Assembly: GCA_902518715.1 (NCBI GenBank)
Contig: CABYHU010000005.1
Span: 1-63,857, forward strand
Length of the DNA: 63,857 nt
Direction: 5' to 3'
Source: an uncultured SAR86 cluster bacterium
Lineage (GTDB): Bacteria; Pseudomonadota; Gammaproteobacteria; Magnimaribacterales; D2472
Below the pieces are notes generated by a model that saw only the letters and a list, made by a program, of their open reading frames with translations, was not told the origin of the DNA and did not search any database. Positions within the stretch are counted from its first letter, which is position 1. The number at the start of each line of letters is the position of its first letter. Below, piece after piece: positions 18,837 to 27,191 of the stretch. The translations under genes were made by a program, and so were the position numbers.

Positions 18837-18865
18837 TTTACTTCAAAAATATACTTAGGTAATAT
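18837..18865 (+). promoter_or_regulatory. Promoter of tRNA-Ala
   Basis: TTTACT (18837-18842), 17-base spacer, TAATAT (18860-18865). The predicted start is only about 6 nt before the mature tRNA 5' end. Confidence 0.6.
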
Positions 18866-18877
18866 CAGGAACTTCTT

Positions 18878-18953
18878 GGGGCCATAGCTCAGCTGGGAGA
18901 GCGCAACGCTGGCAGCGTTGAGGTCAGGGGTTCGATCCCCCTTGGCTCCACCA
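18878..18953 (+). tRNA. tRNA-Ala (anticodon GGC)
   Basis: A 76-nt cloverleaf with the CCA end encoded. The anticodon stem CAACG/CGTTG carries loop CTGGCAG, giving anticodon GGC. The acceptor stem contains the G3-U70 wobble pair, the identity element of alanine tRNAs. The T-loop TTCGATC is standard. A shikimate-kinase-like gene begins 13 bases downstream and is likely on the same transcript. Confidence 0.98.
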
Positions 18954-18965
18954 ATATTTTTTAAA

Positions 18966-19457
18966 ATGAAAAAATCAATATCATTAATAGGCATGGCGGG
19001 GGCAGGTAAATCGTCCATTGGGAAAAAGCTAGCAAATTATCTTAAATTTGAACTAATTGATAGCGATCAATTAATTGAGGCAAATCAAAATAAATCACTT
19101 CAGGAAATTCTGGTTGAGAGCGGTATTCAAGAATTTAAAAAAATTGAAGAAGCTGTAATTTTATCCGTTGAGTTCAATCAAACTGTATTAGCAACAGGAG
19201 GCAGTGCAATCTTTAGTAAAAAAGCAATGAACTATATTAAAAGTAACTCATCAGTGATTTATTTAGAAGTATCCTTCGAAGATATAATGGATCGCATTCC
19301 TGATTTCTCAAACCGAGGTTTTATTAAAGGAGCTGACCAAACAATGGAGGATGCTTTTAATGAAAGAGAAAGTATATATAGAGAGTTTGCTGATCATATC
19401 GTGATAAACAACGACGGTATAGAATCTTGTTTTAATAAAATTCTTAGCGTTATTTAA
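18966..19457 (+). CDS. Shikimate-kinase-like P-loop kinase with altered substrate residues
   Basis: A 163-residue kinase of the shikimate kinase fold. The P-loop GMAGAGKSS is at 9-17 and DSDQLIE holds Asp32 and Asp34. The substrate-binding EFRxxE motif reads EFKKIE (Lys58 instead of Arg58), and the ATGGG loop reads ATGGS. The lid region contains NRGF and a later conserved-type Arg in NERESIYRE. These changes leave it uncertain whether it phosphorylates shikimate or a related small molecule. The longer frame starting inside the tRNA is not credible; the ATG at 18966 follows the tRNA by 12 bases. Probably cotranscribed with tRNA-Ala. Confidence 0.75.
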   Translation: MKKSISLIGMAGAGKSSIGKKLANYLKFELIDSDQLIEANQNKSLQEILVESGIQEFKKIEEAVILSVEFNQTVLATGGSAIFSKKAMNYIKSNSSVIYLEVSFEDIMDRIPDFSNRGFIKGADQTMEDAFNERESIYREFADHIVINNDGIESCFNKILSVI

Positions 19458-19465
19458 AAATTATT

Positions 19466-20215
19466 TTAGTTTCTCTTGTTTAGCATTTTCCATGCTTTAG
19501 ATGTTATTTCCATTCCTAGAAATGGCTTAACTAACTTATAGGCTAAACCAGGAATAACTGTACTCTTTCCAGCTGTAGAAGCTTTCTCAGTCATATTTAC
19601 AACCTTTTCAGCAGAAACCCACATCCAAAAAGGTATTTTCTTTTCAAGATGATCAAGACCAGCTCTTTTGTGAGCGTTTGTTTTTACATATCCTGGAAGT
19701 GAGATGGTGACCGAAATATTTTCATTTGCTAACTCCTCGCCAATTGATCTTCCGTAAGAATAAATACCAGACTTTGCAGATGCATATAGTGAAGATTTAG
19801 GCATTGGTGTTACTGCTCCTATACTTGAGATGATTACAATCCTTGAAGCATCTTTCTCTTTTAATCTTGGAACCAATCCCTCAATTAAATCAATTACTCC
19901 TCCACACAAAAGATAATATAATTCGTCTCTTTGCAATGAAGAGCTATCACCAGCTTTACTCATCATAGTTATACCGGCATTCGCAACGACTAGATCTGGA
20001 CAATCTACTTTATCAAGCAGCTCTAAAATAGAATCTTTCTTTGAAAGATCCAAATGATAATAGTTATTATTATTATTTTGAAAGAACTCTCTTGCTTTTT
20101 TTGATCTTTCTTCGCTATGAGAAACTAAATCTAAAGACCAGCCATTCTGGTTTAAATACTTTGCGTACTCAAAACCAATTCCTGAAGAAGCTCCTGTGAT
20201 TAATGCTTTTTTCAT
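19466..20215 (-). CDS. Short-chain dehydrogenase/reductase
   Basis: A classical SDR of 249 residues. It has the cofactor loop TGASSGIG at 8-15, VVANAG, a Ser in IISSIGAVT and catalytic YASAKSG. The C-terminus has a hydrophobic stretch and KAWKMLNKRN, resembling membrane-associated SDRs of the DltE/SadH type. NAD(P) preference and substrate are unknown. Its -10 (TATAAT on minus, 20234-20239) overlaps that of the divergent lipoprotein gene; the leader would be about 11-12 nt without a Shine-Dalgarno sequence. Confidence 0.88.
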   Translation of the reverse strand: MKKALITGASSGIGFEYAKYLNQNGWSLDLVSHSEERSKKAREFFQNNNNNYYHLDLSKKDSILELLDKVDCPDLVVANAGITMMSKAGDSSSLQRDELYYLLCGGVIDLIEGLVPRLKEKDASRIVIISSIGAVTPMPKSSLYASAKSGIYSYGRSIGEELANENISVTISLPGYVKTNAHKRAGLDHLEKKIPFWMWVSAEKVVNMTEKASTAGKSTVIPGLAYKLVKPFLGMEITSKAWKMLNKRN

Positions 20216-20233
20216 CTTTATTTTTTAATTGGG

Positions 20234-20241
20234 ATTATAAT
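20234..20241. promoter_or_regulatory. Shared bidirectional -10 palindrome ATTATAAT
   Basis: The octamer gives TATAAT on both strands. It would serve the minus-strand SDR (ATG 18 nt away) and the plus-strand cadherin-HNH lipoprotein (ATG 7 nt away, leaderless). Confidence 0.45.
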
Positions 20242-20248
20242 CTTTTTT

Positions 20249-21202
20249 ATGAAATATTTTGGATTGAGATCAATATTTTCATTGATTGTTGCGGTCACTT
20301 TTATCAACTCTTGTGGTGGCGGTGGTGGAGGAGCTGATCCGATACCTCAGATCTCAAACACCTCTCCCTTTTTTGTAAATAATATTGGTGAGATTGAGGT
20401 TGATGAAATGCAATTATCTGTTGCTACAATTTCTGCTAGTGATAATGATGGAGATATACTTCAATATAGTCTCTCAGGGAATGATCCTTCCTATTTTTCT
20501 ATAACCAATGAAGGAGTAATTACTTTTAATCAGCCCCCCAGCTATTTTGATAAGAATGAGTTCTCAATTTTGATTAATGTTACTGATAATATTGTTTCAA
20601 TTACCCAAACACTTACAGTTTTTCTTTTAAGAGTTTGTTCAGATAGTTTTTTAGGAAAAACAGTTTGTTTTGAAGAGGAAAATATTACTGTTGAATATGA
20701 TAGATCAAATGATTATCCAACATGGCAAGATTGGGATAGTGATTGTCAGAATAATAGACATGAAGTGCTTGAATCTGAGCATATTGATGATGATTCTAAT
20801 CATCCCTTAGTTTTTTCATCAGATGGATGTTTTGTTAATTCTGGCAAATGGTTTGATCCATACGATAATCTTTATTATTTTTCTTCTTCTGAAGTTCAAA
20901 TTGATCATGTTGTTGCATTATTTGAAGCGCACAAAAGTGGAGCATGGAGCTTTCCAGCTTCAAGAAAACTAAAATTTGCAAATAATATTGATTTTGACGA
21001 TCTTTTAATCGCAGTTGGAGGCCCATCAAATGCTAGCAAGGGCTCATCAGATCCATCTGACTGGATGCCAGATAATTCCTCTTATTATTGCGAATACTTA
21101 GATAAATGGCTGAATATAAAATCAGAATTTAGACTAGGTATTGACTCTGATGAAAAGGATGCAATCGAAAATTACTACCAAGAAAATAGTTGCCAAAACT
21201 AA
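20249..21202 (+). CDS. Secreted lipoprotein with cadherin-like domain and GmrSD/DUF1524-type HNH nuclease domain
   Basis: A 317-residue surface protein. Residues 1-22 form a lipoprotein signal (FINSC, Cys22) followed by a run of glycines. Residues ~40-125 look like one cadherin/cadherin-like repeat (SASDNDGDILQYSLSG, FDKNEFSILINVTDN). Residues ~140-310 resemble the DUF1524/HNH nuclease family: VQIDHVVALFEAHKSGAW holds the likely catalytic Asp-His, followed by RKLKFANNIDFDDLLIAV, SNASKGSSDPSDWMP and CEYLDKWLNIKSEFRL. It may degrade extracellular DNA or RNA for phosphate and nucleosides (inference). The gene appears leaderless (TATAAT 7 nt before ATG). Confidence 0.8.
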   Translation: MKYFGLRSIFSLIVAVTFINSCGGGGGGADPIPQISNTSPFFVNNIGEIEVDEMQLSVATISASDNDGDILQYSLSGNDPSYFSITNEGVITFNQPPSYFDKNEFSILINVTDNIVSITQTLTVFLLRVCSDSFLGKTVCFEEENITVEYDRSNDYPTWQDWDSDCQNNRHEVLESEHIDDDSNHPLVFSSDGCFVNSGKWFDPYDNLYYFSSSEVQIDHVVALFEAHKSGAWSFPASRKLKFANNIDFDDLLIAVGGPSNASKGSSDPSDWMPDNSSYYCEYLDKWLNIKSEFRLGIDSDEKDAIENYYQENSCQN

Positions 21203-21246
21203 TTTTTAATAAAAATTGATGTATTATTTTTTCTGGAGGAAATTTT

Positions 21247-22032
21247 ATGAATAAAAATATTTTTTACTTAACAGCACTATTGTTTGTTTTTGGATGCTCT
21301 AATCAGTCTTCTGAAACTGAGACTGCAGAGAGTGCAGAAGTTGAAAGTGTTCTATTGGAGTATATGTGGTGCGATTATGGACCAAATACTTCACCAGAAA
21401 CCTTGAATGCTCTTCGTGCAGATTTTAATGAGGTTACAAACAACTCGGATCATCCTGTTGTCAGTGCATGGGCTTATATTCCAACATTTGAAACTGATAA
21501 TTATGATGCAGTTTGGCTTAATGTTTGGTCAGATGAAGATTCAAGAAATGCTGGTTGGGAAGATTGGCTAGCGAATAGCGCTGAAGATTTTGAGGCTGCA
21601 CACAATGACACTCTTGATTGTCAGGAAGACAGAGTCTTTCATTTCACTGGAACTCCCGGCATGCAGCCTGGTGTTGAATGGTCAGATGAACCTCCCTTTA
21701 ACGCAGATTATCATTTTTGTACTTTTGCAGATGGTAACGGTTTTGACGAACTTCGACCTGTAATGGCAAATTTTGATGCCTGGGTTGATGGTAGAGAAAA
21801 AGATAGCATGTGGTATGTATGGCATGATCCTCTTTTTGATACCTCAGGCGTTGAAGGATCTGTTGATAGTGGATATGACTATATGATTGGTTTTTATTGG
21901 CAAAATAATGATGAAAGAGAAGCTGGTTATGCTGCATATGCAGAGACTGATCTCCAATCTCAATTTGATGAGATTGAATCCTGTCAGATAGTTGAATTTG
22001 AAGGTTATCCTATAGTTCAACCATCTTCATAA
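21247..22032 (+). CDS. Lipoprotein with two tandem ~105-residue repeats, function unknown
   Basis: A 261-residue lipoprotein (Cys17 in VFGC). Two halves repeat the same pattern: Y-x-W/F-C near the start (YMWCDYGP; YHFCTFADG), a helix with L-x-x-x-x-x-x-F, a W-Y/A-W/Y strand, a long acidic stretch, a D/NVWSDEDSR or WQNNDERE segment with AGW/AGY, and a terminal C-Q-x-x-x-V-F/E-F. The arrangement suggests two fused ferredoxin-like (dimeric alpha-beta barrel) units, each with a possible disulfide. No function is known to me. GGAGGAA lies five bases before the ATG, and a terminator follows. Confidence 0.75.
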   Translation: MNKNIFYLTALLFVFGCSNQSSETETAESAEVESVLLEYMWCDYGPNTSPETLNALRADFNEVTNNSDHPVVSAWAYIPTFETDNYDAVWLNVWSDEDSRNAGWEDWLANSAEDFEAAHNDTLDCQEDRVFHFTGTPGMQPGVEWSDEPPFNADYHFCTFADGNGFDELRPVMANFDAWVDGREKDSMWYVWHDPLFDTSGVEGSVDSGYDYMIGFYWQNNDEREAGYAAYAETDLQSQFDEIESCQIVEFEGYPIVQPSS

Positions 22033-22050
22033 GGCTTACTCATTCAATTT

Positions 22051-22077
22051 TAAAAAGGGAGCTTGCTCCCTTTTTTT
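22051..22077 (+). terminator. Rho-independent terminator of the repeat lipoprotein gene
   Basis: AAAAAGGGAG / CTCCCTTTTT stem with a CTTG loop and further T residues, about 20 bases after the stop. Confidence 0.9.
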
Positions 22078-22081
22078 CATT

Positions 22082-22087
22082 TATACT
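22082..22087 (+). promoter_or_regulatory. -10 element of the SDR gene (leaderless arrangement)
   Basis: TATACT, six bases, ATG. It lies directly behind the preceding terminator; no Shine-Dalgarno sequence. Confidence 0.45.
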
Positions 22088-22093
22088 TAAAAA

Positions 22094-22867
22094 ATGTCAA
22101 AGCTTTTTAATCTTGAAAATAAGAATGTTTTGCTCACTGGTGCCTCTAAGGGAATGGGACTGGCCATGGCTCAAGGTTTGGTGAATCACGGAGCCAATGT
22201 TGTCATATCAAGCAGAAAACTCGATCAGTGTGAAAAAGCTGCAAAGACAATTAATGATTCCATTGATCAAGAAAAAGCATTCGCATATTCTTGCAATACA
22301 TCTAGCAAAGATGAATTGAATGCATTGGTAGACTTCTCAATGTCAAAGCTTGGGTCAATTACGACTTTGGTATGCAATGCTGGTGTAAATTCATTTTTTG
22401 GATCAATGTCTGAAATAGATGATGAATCTTATGATAAGACTATGAACACAAATGTTAAGTCTAATCACTGGTTAATAAATATGGTTTCACCTTTCATGAA
22501 AGAATCAGGCGGTGGATCAATAATGATTACCTCAAGTATTGCAGCTTTTGATGCCTCTGAAACTCTAGGAACATACAGTATTTCAAAGCTTGCTGTATTG
22601 GGTTTAGTCAGAAACTATGCCTCTGAATTAGGTCCCTCAAATATTAGGGTAAATGCTATTTGCCCTGGTCTTGTTAAAACAGATTTTTCAAAACTTTTAT
22701 GGGAAAATCCTGATGCTGAAAAAGCTACAAGCCAAAGAATGCCCCTTAGAAGACTTGGTGAAGCAGATGATTTTCAGGGTGTTGCAGTTTTTTTAGCTTC
22801 CGATGAAAGCTCTTTTATGACAGGCCAAGCCTTAACAATTTGCGGTGGCGCAAGTATGTGGTCTTAA
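22094..22867 (+). CDS. Short-chain dehydrogenase/reductase, FabG-like
   Basis: A 257-residue classical SDR. TGASKGMG cofactor loop at 17-24, VCNAG, active-site Ser in ITSSIAAF, and catalytic Tyr/Lys in YSISKLA. The C-terminal GQALTICGGASMWS is typical of the FabG/3-oxoacyl reductase-like group. It probably uses NAD(P)H on an acyl-CoA or alcohol substrate. It ends seven bases from the convergent tdk gene, so no separate terminator fits between them. Confidence 0.88.
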   Translation: MSKLFNLENKNVLLTGASKGMGLAMAQGLVNHGANVVISSRKLDQCEKAAKTINDSIDQEKAFAYSCNTSSKDELNALVDFSMSKLGSITTLVCNAGVNSFFGSMSEIDDESYDKTMNTNVKSNHWLINMVSPFMKESGGGSIMITSSIAAFDASETLGTYSISKLAVLGLVRNYASELGPSNIRVNAICPGLVKTDFSKLLWENPDAEKATSQRMPLRRLGEADDFQGVAVFLASDESSFMTGQALTICGGASMWS

Positions 22868-22874
22868 GAAAATT

Positions 22875-23462
22875 TTAATCTAGTAGTTTTGTAGCTTCAT
22901 TAAAGTGTTTCCTGCACAATACTCTGTATACATCATTTCCACCAATCTGAACTTTTGAACCTTCAGTAATAACTTTTCCATCCTCATCAAGTCTTACAAC
23001 CATGGTTGCTTTTCTGCTGCACACATTGCATACCGTCTTTAGCTCAATTAGATTATCTGCTAATGCCAAAAGTGATGCACTTCCTTCAAATAACTCTCCT
23101 CTAAAATCAGTTCTTATGCCATAGCACATTACGGGGATTTGCAACTCATCACATACTTTACACATTTGCAGAACATGATCCTTCTTTAAAAATTGAGCTT
23201 CGTCAACAAGTATTGCATCAACCTTTCTTTGTGAAAGCTCTTTTTTTACGTAGTCATAAATTTTTAATTCTGAATCAATTACAACTGCTGAAGCGCTTAA
23301 ACCAATTCTAGACTTTATAAGACCAGAATTCTTATCTGCATCTTCTCTTGGAATAAATAAAATTGTCTCATTTCCAGTCTCATGATAATTATGAGCCGAC
23401 TGAAGTAGTGCGGTTGATTTACCAGCATTCATAGTTGAGTAAAAAAAGTGAACCTTAGCCAT
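22875..23462 (-). CDS. tdk: Thymidine kinase
   Basis: Salvage enzyme phosphorylating thymidine (type II TK). The P-loop reads YSTMNAGKST at about 8-17, the Walker B-type segment ILVDEAQFL, and a zinc ribbon is formed by CKVC/CNVC-type pairs and a late CRKH. The lasso-like segment is FRGELFEGSASLL. The frame can be extended to a TTG at 23468, but the ATG at 23460-23462 is preferred. It lies exactly six bases after TATAAT on the minus strand, giving a 195-residue protein of usual length. It is divergent from a mini-Smr gene with only 20 bases between the starts. Confidence 0.95.
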   Translation of the reverse strand: MAKVHFFYSTMNAGKSTALLQSAHNYHETGNETILFIPREDADKNSGLIKSRIGLSASAVVIDSELKIYDYVKKELSQRKVDAILVDEAQFLKKDHVLQMCKVCDELQIPVMCYGIRTDFRGELFEGSASLLALADNLIELKTVCNVCSRKATMVVRLDEDGKVITEGSKVQIGGNDVYRVLCRKHFNEATKLLD

Positions 23463-23468
23463 TAGCAA

Positions 23469-23476
23469 ATTATAAT
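23469..23476. promoter_or_regulatory. Shared bidirectional -10 palindrome between tdk and the mini-Smr gene
   Basis: ATTATAAT gives TATAAT on each strand. It stands six bases before the tdk ATG on minus and six bases before the Smr ATG on plus, predicting two leaderless divergent mRNAs. Confidence 0.5.
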
Positions 23477-23482
23477 GGTTTT

Positions 23483-23716
23483 ATGAAAACTTTTGTTGAG
23501 AATGGAATCACTCATTTAGACCTTCATGGAGTAAGACATCATGAAGTGGATGAACTTGTTCTTGACTTTGTTTTGAGAAATCAAGAATTGATTCCTTTAG
23601 TAATAATTTGTGGCAATAGTGTTAAGATGATTTCCATCACAAAATCCTGTCTAGATTCTAATGAAATAAAATATCAAGATATTAGGTTTGGATTAATCAG
23701 AGTTGAGAAAATTTAA
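23483..23716 (+). CDS. Small stand-alone Smr-like domain protein
   Basis: A 77-residue protein consisting only of an Smr-like fold. [13 protein letters not shown] matches the LDLHG motif at about residues 10-22, a helix [12 protein letters not shown] follows, then the strand [11 protein letters not shown], which stands where Smr domains have HGKG, and a final helix-strand. Smr domains of the MutS2/YdaL type bind or nick structured nucleic acids. Here the Gly-Lys-Gly loop is replaced by GNS, so activity is uncertain. It is a leaderless candidate divergent from tdk, with gcdH 14 bases downstream. Confidence 0.7.
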   Translation: MKTFVENGITHLDLHGVRHHEVDELVLDFVLRNQELIPLVIICGNSVKMISITKSCLDSNEIKYQDIRFGLIRVEKI

Positions 23717-23718
23717 TT

Positions 23719-23724
23719 TATAAT
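23719..23724 (+). promoter_or_regulatory. -10 element of gcdH (leaderless arrangement)
   Basis: TATAAT, six bases, ATG; no Shine-Dalgarno sequence. Confidence 0.45.
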
Positions 23725-23730
23725 ATTCGC

Positions 23731-24894
23731 ATGAGCAAACTACCAGACTTACTTCTCTTTGATCAACAACTAACCGAAGAGGAACTCGCTATTCAAAAAA
23801 CTGTAAGAGATTATTGTGATAATTCTCTAATGCCAAGAATTCAAAAAGCTAACAGAGAAGAGCTTTTTGATAAAGAAATTTATAAGGAGCTTGCAGACCT
23901 AGGCTTACTTGGGCCTCATATAAAAGGATATGGCTGTGCTGGAGTGAGTAATGTTGCCTATGGATTAATTGCCAGAGAAATCGAAAGAGTTGATTCAAGT
24001 TACAGATCAGCTTTCAGTGTTCAGTCTTCATTAGCAATGTATGCAATTTATAAATTTGGCTCAGAAGAACAGAAAGAGCACTATCTCCCTGAAATGGCCA
24101 AAGGAAATATCATTGGTTGTTTTGGCCTTACTGAGCCAGATGCCGGCTCAGATCCTGCTGGCATGAAATCAGTTGCAAAAAAAGTAGATGGCGGATTCGA
24201 ATTAACTGGATCTAAAACTTGGATAACAAATTCACCAATTGCTGACTTATTTATTATATGGGCCAAAGATGAGCAGGGCGTCTTAAGAGGATTCATTCTA
24301 GAGAGAGAAGATGCTAAGGGATTAGAGACTCCTTATTTGGATGGTAAATTTGCACTACGTGCATCTGCGACTGGGATGATATTTATGGATCAAGTATTTG
24401 TTTCTGAGGATAAAGTGCTTCCTGATGTTCAAAGTTTTAAAGGCCCGTTTACTTGTTTAAATTCTGCAAGATATGGAATTGCTTGGGGCGTAATGGGAGC
24501 TGCTGAATTCTGTTGGGAGAAATCACTTGAATACACCCTTGATAGAAATCAGTTCAATGCGCCGTTAGCATCCAAGCAACTTATTCAGAAAAAGCTTGCC
24601 GATATGCAAACCGAAATTTCATTGGGTATGCAGGCTGCTTTAAGAGTTGGCAGGTTGATAGATGAAGATAATTTTGTCCCTGAAATGATCTCACTTATTA
24701 AAAGAAATAATTGTCAAAAGGCTCTTAAGATTGCTAGATCAGCAAGAGATATTCATGGTGGAAATGGAATCAGTGATGAGTATCACGTTGTGAGACACTC
24801 AATGAATTTAGAGGCTGTAAATACTTACGAGGGCACAAGTGATATTCATGCCCTCATACTTGGTCAAAAACAAACAAATATCTCTAGCTTCTAA
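23731..24894 (+). CDS. gcdH: Glutaryl-CoA dehydrogenase (acyl-CoA dehydrogenase family)
   Basis: FAD enzyme converting glutaryl-CoA to crotonyl-CoA in lysine and tryptophan degradation. It has [32 protein letters not shown], a middle LRASATGMI stretch, and the catalytic Glu367 in [15 protein letters not shown]. Conserved Arg and the [18 protein letters not shown] segment are specific to GCD rather than short-chain acyl-CoA dehydrogenases. Length 387 is typical. The stop overlaps the convergent S9 peptidase stop by four bases. Confidence 0.93.
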   Translation: MSKLPDLLLFDQQLTEEELAIQKTVRDYCDNSLMPRIQKANREELFDKEIYKELADLGLLGPHIKGYGCAGVSNVAYGLIAREIERVDSSYRSAFSVQSSLAMYAIYKFGSEEQKEHYLPEMAKGNIIGCFGLTEPDAGSDPAGMKSVAKKVDGGFELTGSKTWITNSPIADLFIIWAKDEQGVLRGFILEREDAKGLETPYLDGKFALRASATGMIFMDQVFVSEDKVLPDVQSFKGPFTCLNSARYGIAWGVMGAAEFCWEKSLEYTLDRNQFNAPLASKQLIQKKLADMQTEISLGMQAALRVGRLIDEDNFVPEMISLIKRNNCQKALKIARSARDIHGGNGISDEYHVVRHSMNLEAVNTYEGTSDIHALILGQKQTNISSF

Positions 24895-26972
24895 TTTAAG
24901 TATTCAGCTAAAAATTTCTCGTAGTCTTCAAACAGCTCTAGCCTTGCAGTTTCTCTCCTAAAGCCGTGACCTTCTTCGCCCTTAATGATGTATTTGTGCT
25001 CTTTACCATATTTTTTGAGCTCATTAACCATATCGACTGTTTCTTGGAACCTTACTTGGCTATCTCTTCTTCCTGTTATTATTAGAACAGGATCTTCTAC
25101 ATTTTCAGCAAAGAACAAGGGGCTATTCTCATAAAGATTTTTATAATCTTCTGGATCTCTTGGATTTCCTTTTTCAATATATTCCATTGGCTGACTTAAT
25201 TCACTCCATTGCAGACCTCTTAAGTCGCTGCTGGTTAGATCATATACACCAACATAAGCAATAATACATTTAAAGATCTCAGGACTTTTAGTAGCTGCCT
25301 GCATAGCTGCATAACCTCCATAAGAAGCTCCTGAAATACATACATTATTCATATCTACATAGCCTTGCTCATTAGCCCAAAAGAGTGCGTCATATTTATC
25401 TTCTTGCATGCTTTTACCCATCTCATGATTTGCAAGCATCATCTCTTTTCTTCCATAACCGGTTGATCCTCTGTAATCCATCTGAATCACTCCATAACCT
25501 CTAGTTGCATAAAACTGAACTTCAGGATTGTATCCCCAATAGTCTCTTGCATTAGGACCTCCATGCGGGTGAACAATAAATGGAATTTTTTCTCCTTCTT
25601 TATATGTTGGAGGTAAAGTTAAATATCCATGCAACTTAATTCCATCACGACTCATGTAAGTAAAAGGCTCCGTAGATGCGAGTTGATATTCACTTAGCCA
25701 TGGAGCATATGAAGCAATTCTTCTAACTGGTGTTTTACTATCAGAAATATCAAAAAGATAAACAGAACCTGGATCCTTGTCACTTTGAACTCCAAACAAG
25801 AATCTAGTTAAGTCATCACTCCAATCAAAAACAGACACCTCATTGCCAGGGAAAGCAGCCTCAAGCGACTTATTTACAGTTGCGAAATACTCATCAAAAT
25901 ATATTTTTTTAGTTTTAGCTCCTTGATAAGAGAAACCGTAAAGCTCTGACCCGTCAGGCGAGAACCACATATCTAGAGAATAATCTCCATGCATAGGACT
26001 TGACAGATCATAATCAGGATCATGGTAGATCATCTCTAGATATTCACCAGAATCCATATCATATGACCACATAGCATTAGTATCTGTTTCATTTAAGATT
26101 CTTCCATTTGGTAAAACTGCTTGACCGACTCCAAGAACAGTTTTGTTATCAATATCAAAGTATGATGGATAAAAACATGCCTGTTGATGAATGCAAGAGT
26201 GAACCTTTTCATATCCATCCGCCGTAAATTTATAAAAAGTTGTTTCAATTCCCTTATTTGGACCTTCTTCCATAAAAGTTGCAAAACCTCTCGGTACACC
26301 TTCCCAGTCTACTAACCAGTTCATTACTAGCTCCCCAGGGACAGAAGGCTCTCTAGCAACAAGCTCAGTTCTTTTAGTATTAATATCTAACCAATATAAA
26401 TCTCTGGATCTACTCCCAGAATTGAAAAGACTTATTAATACCTTATCTGGAAATCTTGGGAAAACGCCGTACAAGCTTGGAACTTCAAACCCCGGTTTAT
26501 TTTTGAAACGTTTTGCTTTTATTAATAGTGTTGTATTTTTTCCATCTCTATCAATTGTGTACATACTTGCAGAATCTAATCCAGCTCTAGAATCCCTTGA
26601 AACTAATAATTTTTTATCATTGAGCCATCTAAAACTTGTAATTGATGTTCCAGCGGTTGTACCAGAAAGCACTTTTGGCTCCATTGTTGATAGGTCAGTA
26701 ACCACTAGAACTCTATCAGTAGCCATCATTTCTTGATCAGTCTCATCCTTGATATCACATACATTTTCATCAACAGGAACCATTGCAGCTAAGAATTCAC
26801 CTGACGGTGAAAGCTGTTGCTGAGTTCCTTTTCCGTAACATACAAGCTTATCAAGGGGTATTGGGACATATTCTTCAGATTTGGAAGCTACTGAAAATAC
26901 TAGAAAAAGTGATAGGGAAAGGCTTTTTAGGCCATATTTAATATTTTTTAATACATTAACGGTATTTTGCAT
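24891..26972 (-). CDS. Exported S9 family prolyl-oligopeptidase-type peptidase
   Basis: A 693-residue alpha/beta hydrolase peptidase with an N-terminal beta-propeller (WD/PD40-like) and a C-terminal catalytic domain. The likely nucleophile is the Ser in [10 protein letters not shown], the Asp is in TGRRDSQV and the His in [21 protein letters not shown] is the usual oxyanion region. A signal-type hydrophobic segment ([16 protein letters not shown]) follows the Met at 26972. The frame can extend to 27044, but GGAGA lies nine bases before the ATG at 26972, and the extension would cross the promoter. It probably acts as a dipeptidyl/acylaminoacyl peptidase in the periplasm. Confidence 0.92.
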   Translation of the reverse strand: MQNTVNVLKNIKYGLKSLSLSLFLVFSVASKSEEYVPIPLDKLVCYGKGTQQQLSPSGEFLAAMVPVDENVCDIKDETDQEMMATDRVLVVTDLSTMEPKVLSGTTAGTSITSFRWLNDKKLLVSRDSRAGLDSASMYTIDRDGKNTTLLIKAKRFKNKPGFEVPSLYGVFPRFPDKVLISLFNSGSRSRDLYWLDINTKRTELVAREPSVPGELVMNWLVDWEGVPRGFATFMEEGPNKGIETTFYKFTADGYEKVHSCIHQQACFYPSYFDIDNKTVLGVGQAVLPNGRILNETDTNAMWSYDMDSGEYLEMIYHDPDYDLSSPMHGDYSLDMWFSPDGSELYGFSYQGAKTKKIYFDEYFATVNKSLEAAFPGNEVSVFDWSDDLTRFLFGVQSDKDPGSVYLFDISDSKTPVRRIASYAPWLSEYQLASTEPFTYMSRDGIKLHGYLTLPPTYKEGEKIPFIVHPHGGPNARDYWGYNPEVQFYATRGYGVIQMDYRGSTGYGRKEMMLANHEMGKSMQEDKYDALFWANEQGYVDMNNVCISGASYGGYAAMQAATKSPEIFKCIIAYVGVYDLTSSDLRGLQWSELSQPMEYIEKGNPRDPEDYKNLYENSPLFFAENVEDPVLIITGRRDSQVRFQETVDMVNELKKYGKEHKYIIKGEEGHGFRRETARLELFEDYEKFLAEYLN

Positions 26973-27005
26973 TTTTTTATATCTCCGATTGAAAATTTTA
27001 GATTG

Positions 27006-27023
27006 TGTAAAGTCTACTTTACA
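27006..27023. promoter_or_regulatory. TyrR-box-like operator TGTAAA-N6-TTTACA
   Basis: A perfect inverted repeat (TGTAAAG-TCTA-CTTTACA) that fits the TGTAAA-N6-TTTACA consensus of the aromatic-amino-acid regulators TyrR and PhhR. It lies directly downstream of the -10 element of the S9 peptidase gene, covering the predicted transcription start, and about 80 bp before the promoter of the divergent TonB receptor. Confidence 0.55.
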
Positions 27024-27024
27024 G

Positions 27025-27030
27025 AGTATA
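27025..27030 (-). promoter_or_regulatory. -10 element of the S9 peptidase gene
   Basis: TATACT on the minus strand. A weak TTTCAA lies 17 bases upstream. The leader would be about 45 nt and include the GGAGA ribosome-binding site. Confidence 0.45.
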
Positions 27031-27105
27031 AAAATAAAAGACATTATTTGAAAATAATCATAAAAAAACCCTTAATTTAAAAGATAATTTTATTTAATAA
27101 AAGTG

Positions 27106-27134
27106 TTTACAAGAAGGTTGCCTATAGGTATATT
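27106..27134 (+). promoter_or_regulatory. Promoter of the third TonB receptor gene
   Basis: TTTACA (27106-27111), 17-base spacer, TATATT (27129-27134). A small hairpin (CGGAA/TTCCG, 27143-27157) stands at the predicted 5' end of the leader. Confidence 0.6.
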
Positions 27135-27191
27135 GATGTGATCGGAACATGTTTCCGGTTTAATTTTATGCATATATATGGGGAAAATATT

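Noticed and set aside
18918-18965. Upstream extension of the shikimate-kinase-like protein
   Set aside because: It lies within tRNA-Ala.
18821-19018. Minus-strand ORF with a GDRTPDLNAASVALSQLSYGP-like peptide
   Set aside because: It is the antisense of tRNA-Ala, a well-known spurious ORF in databases.
26973-27044. N-terminal extension of the S9 peptidase
   Set aside because: It would cross the promoter and operator, and the ATG at 26972 has a GGAGA site and a better signal peptide.
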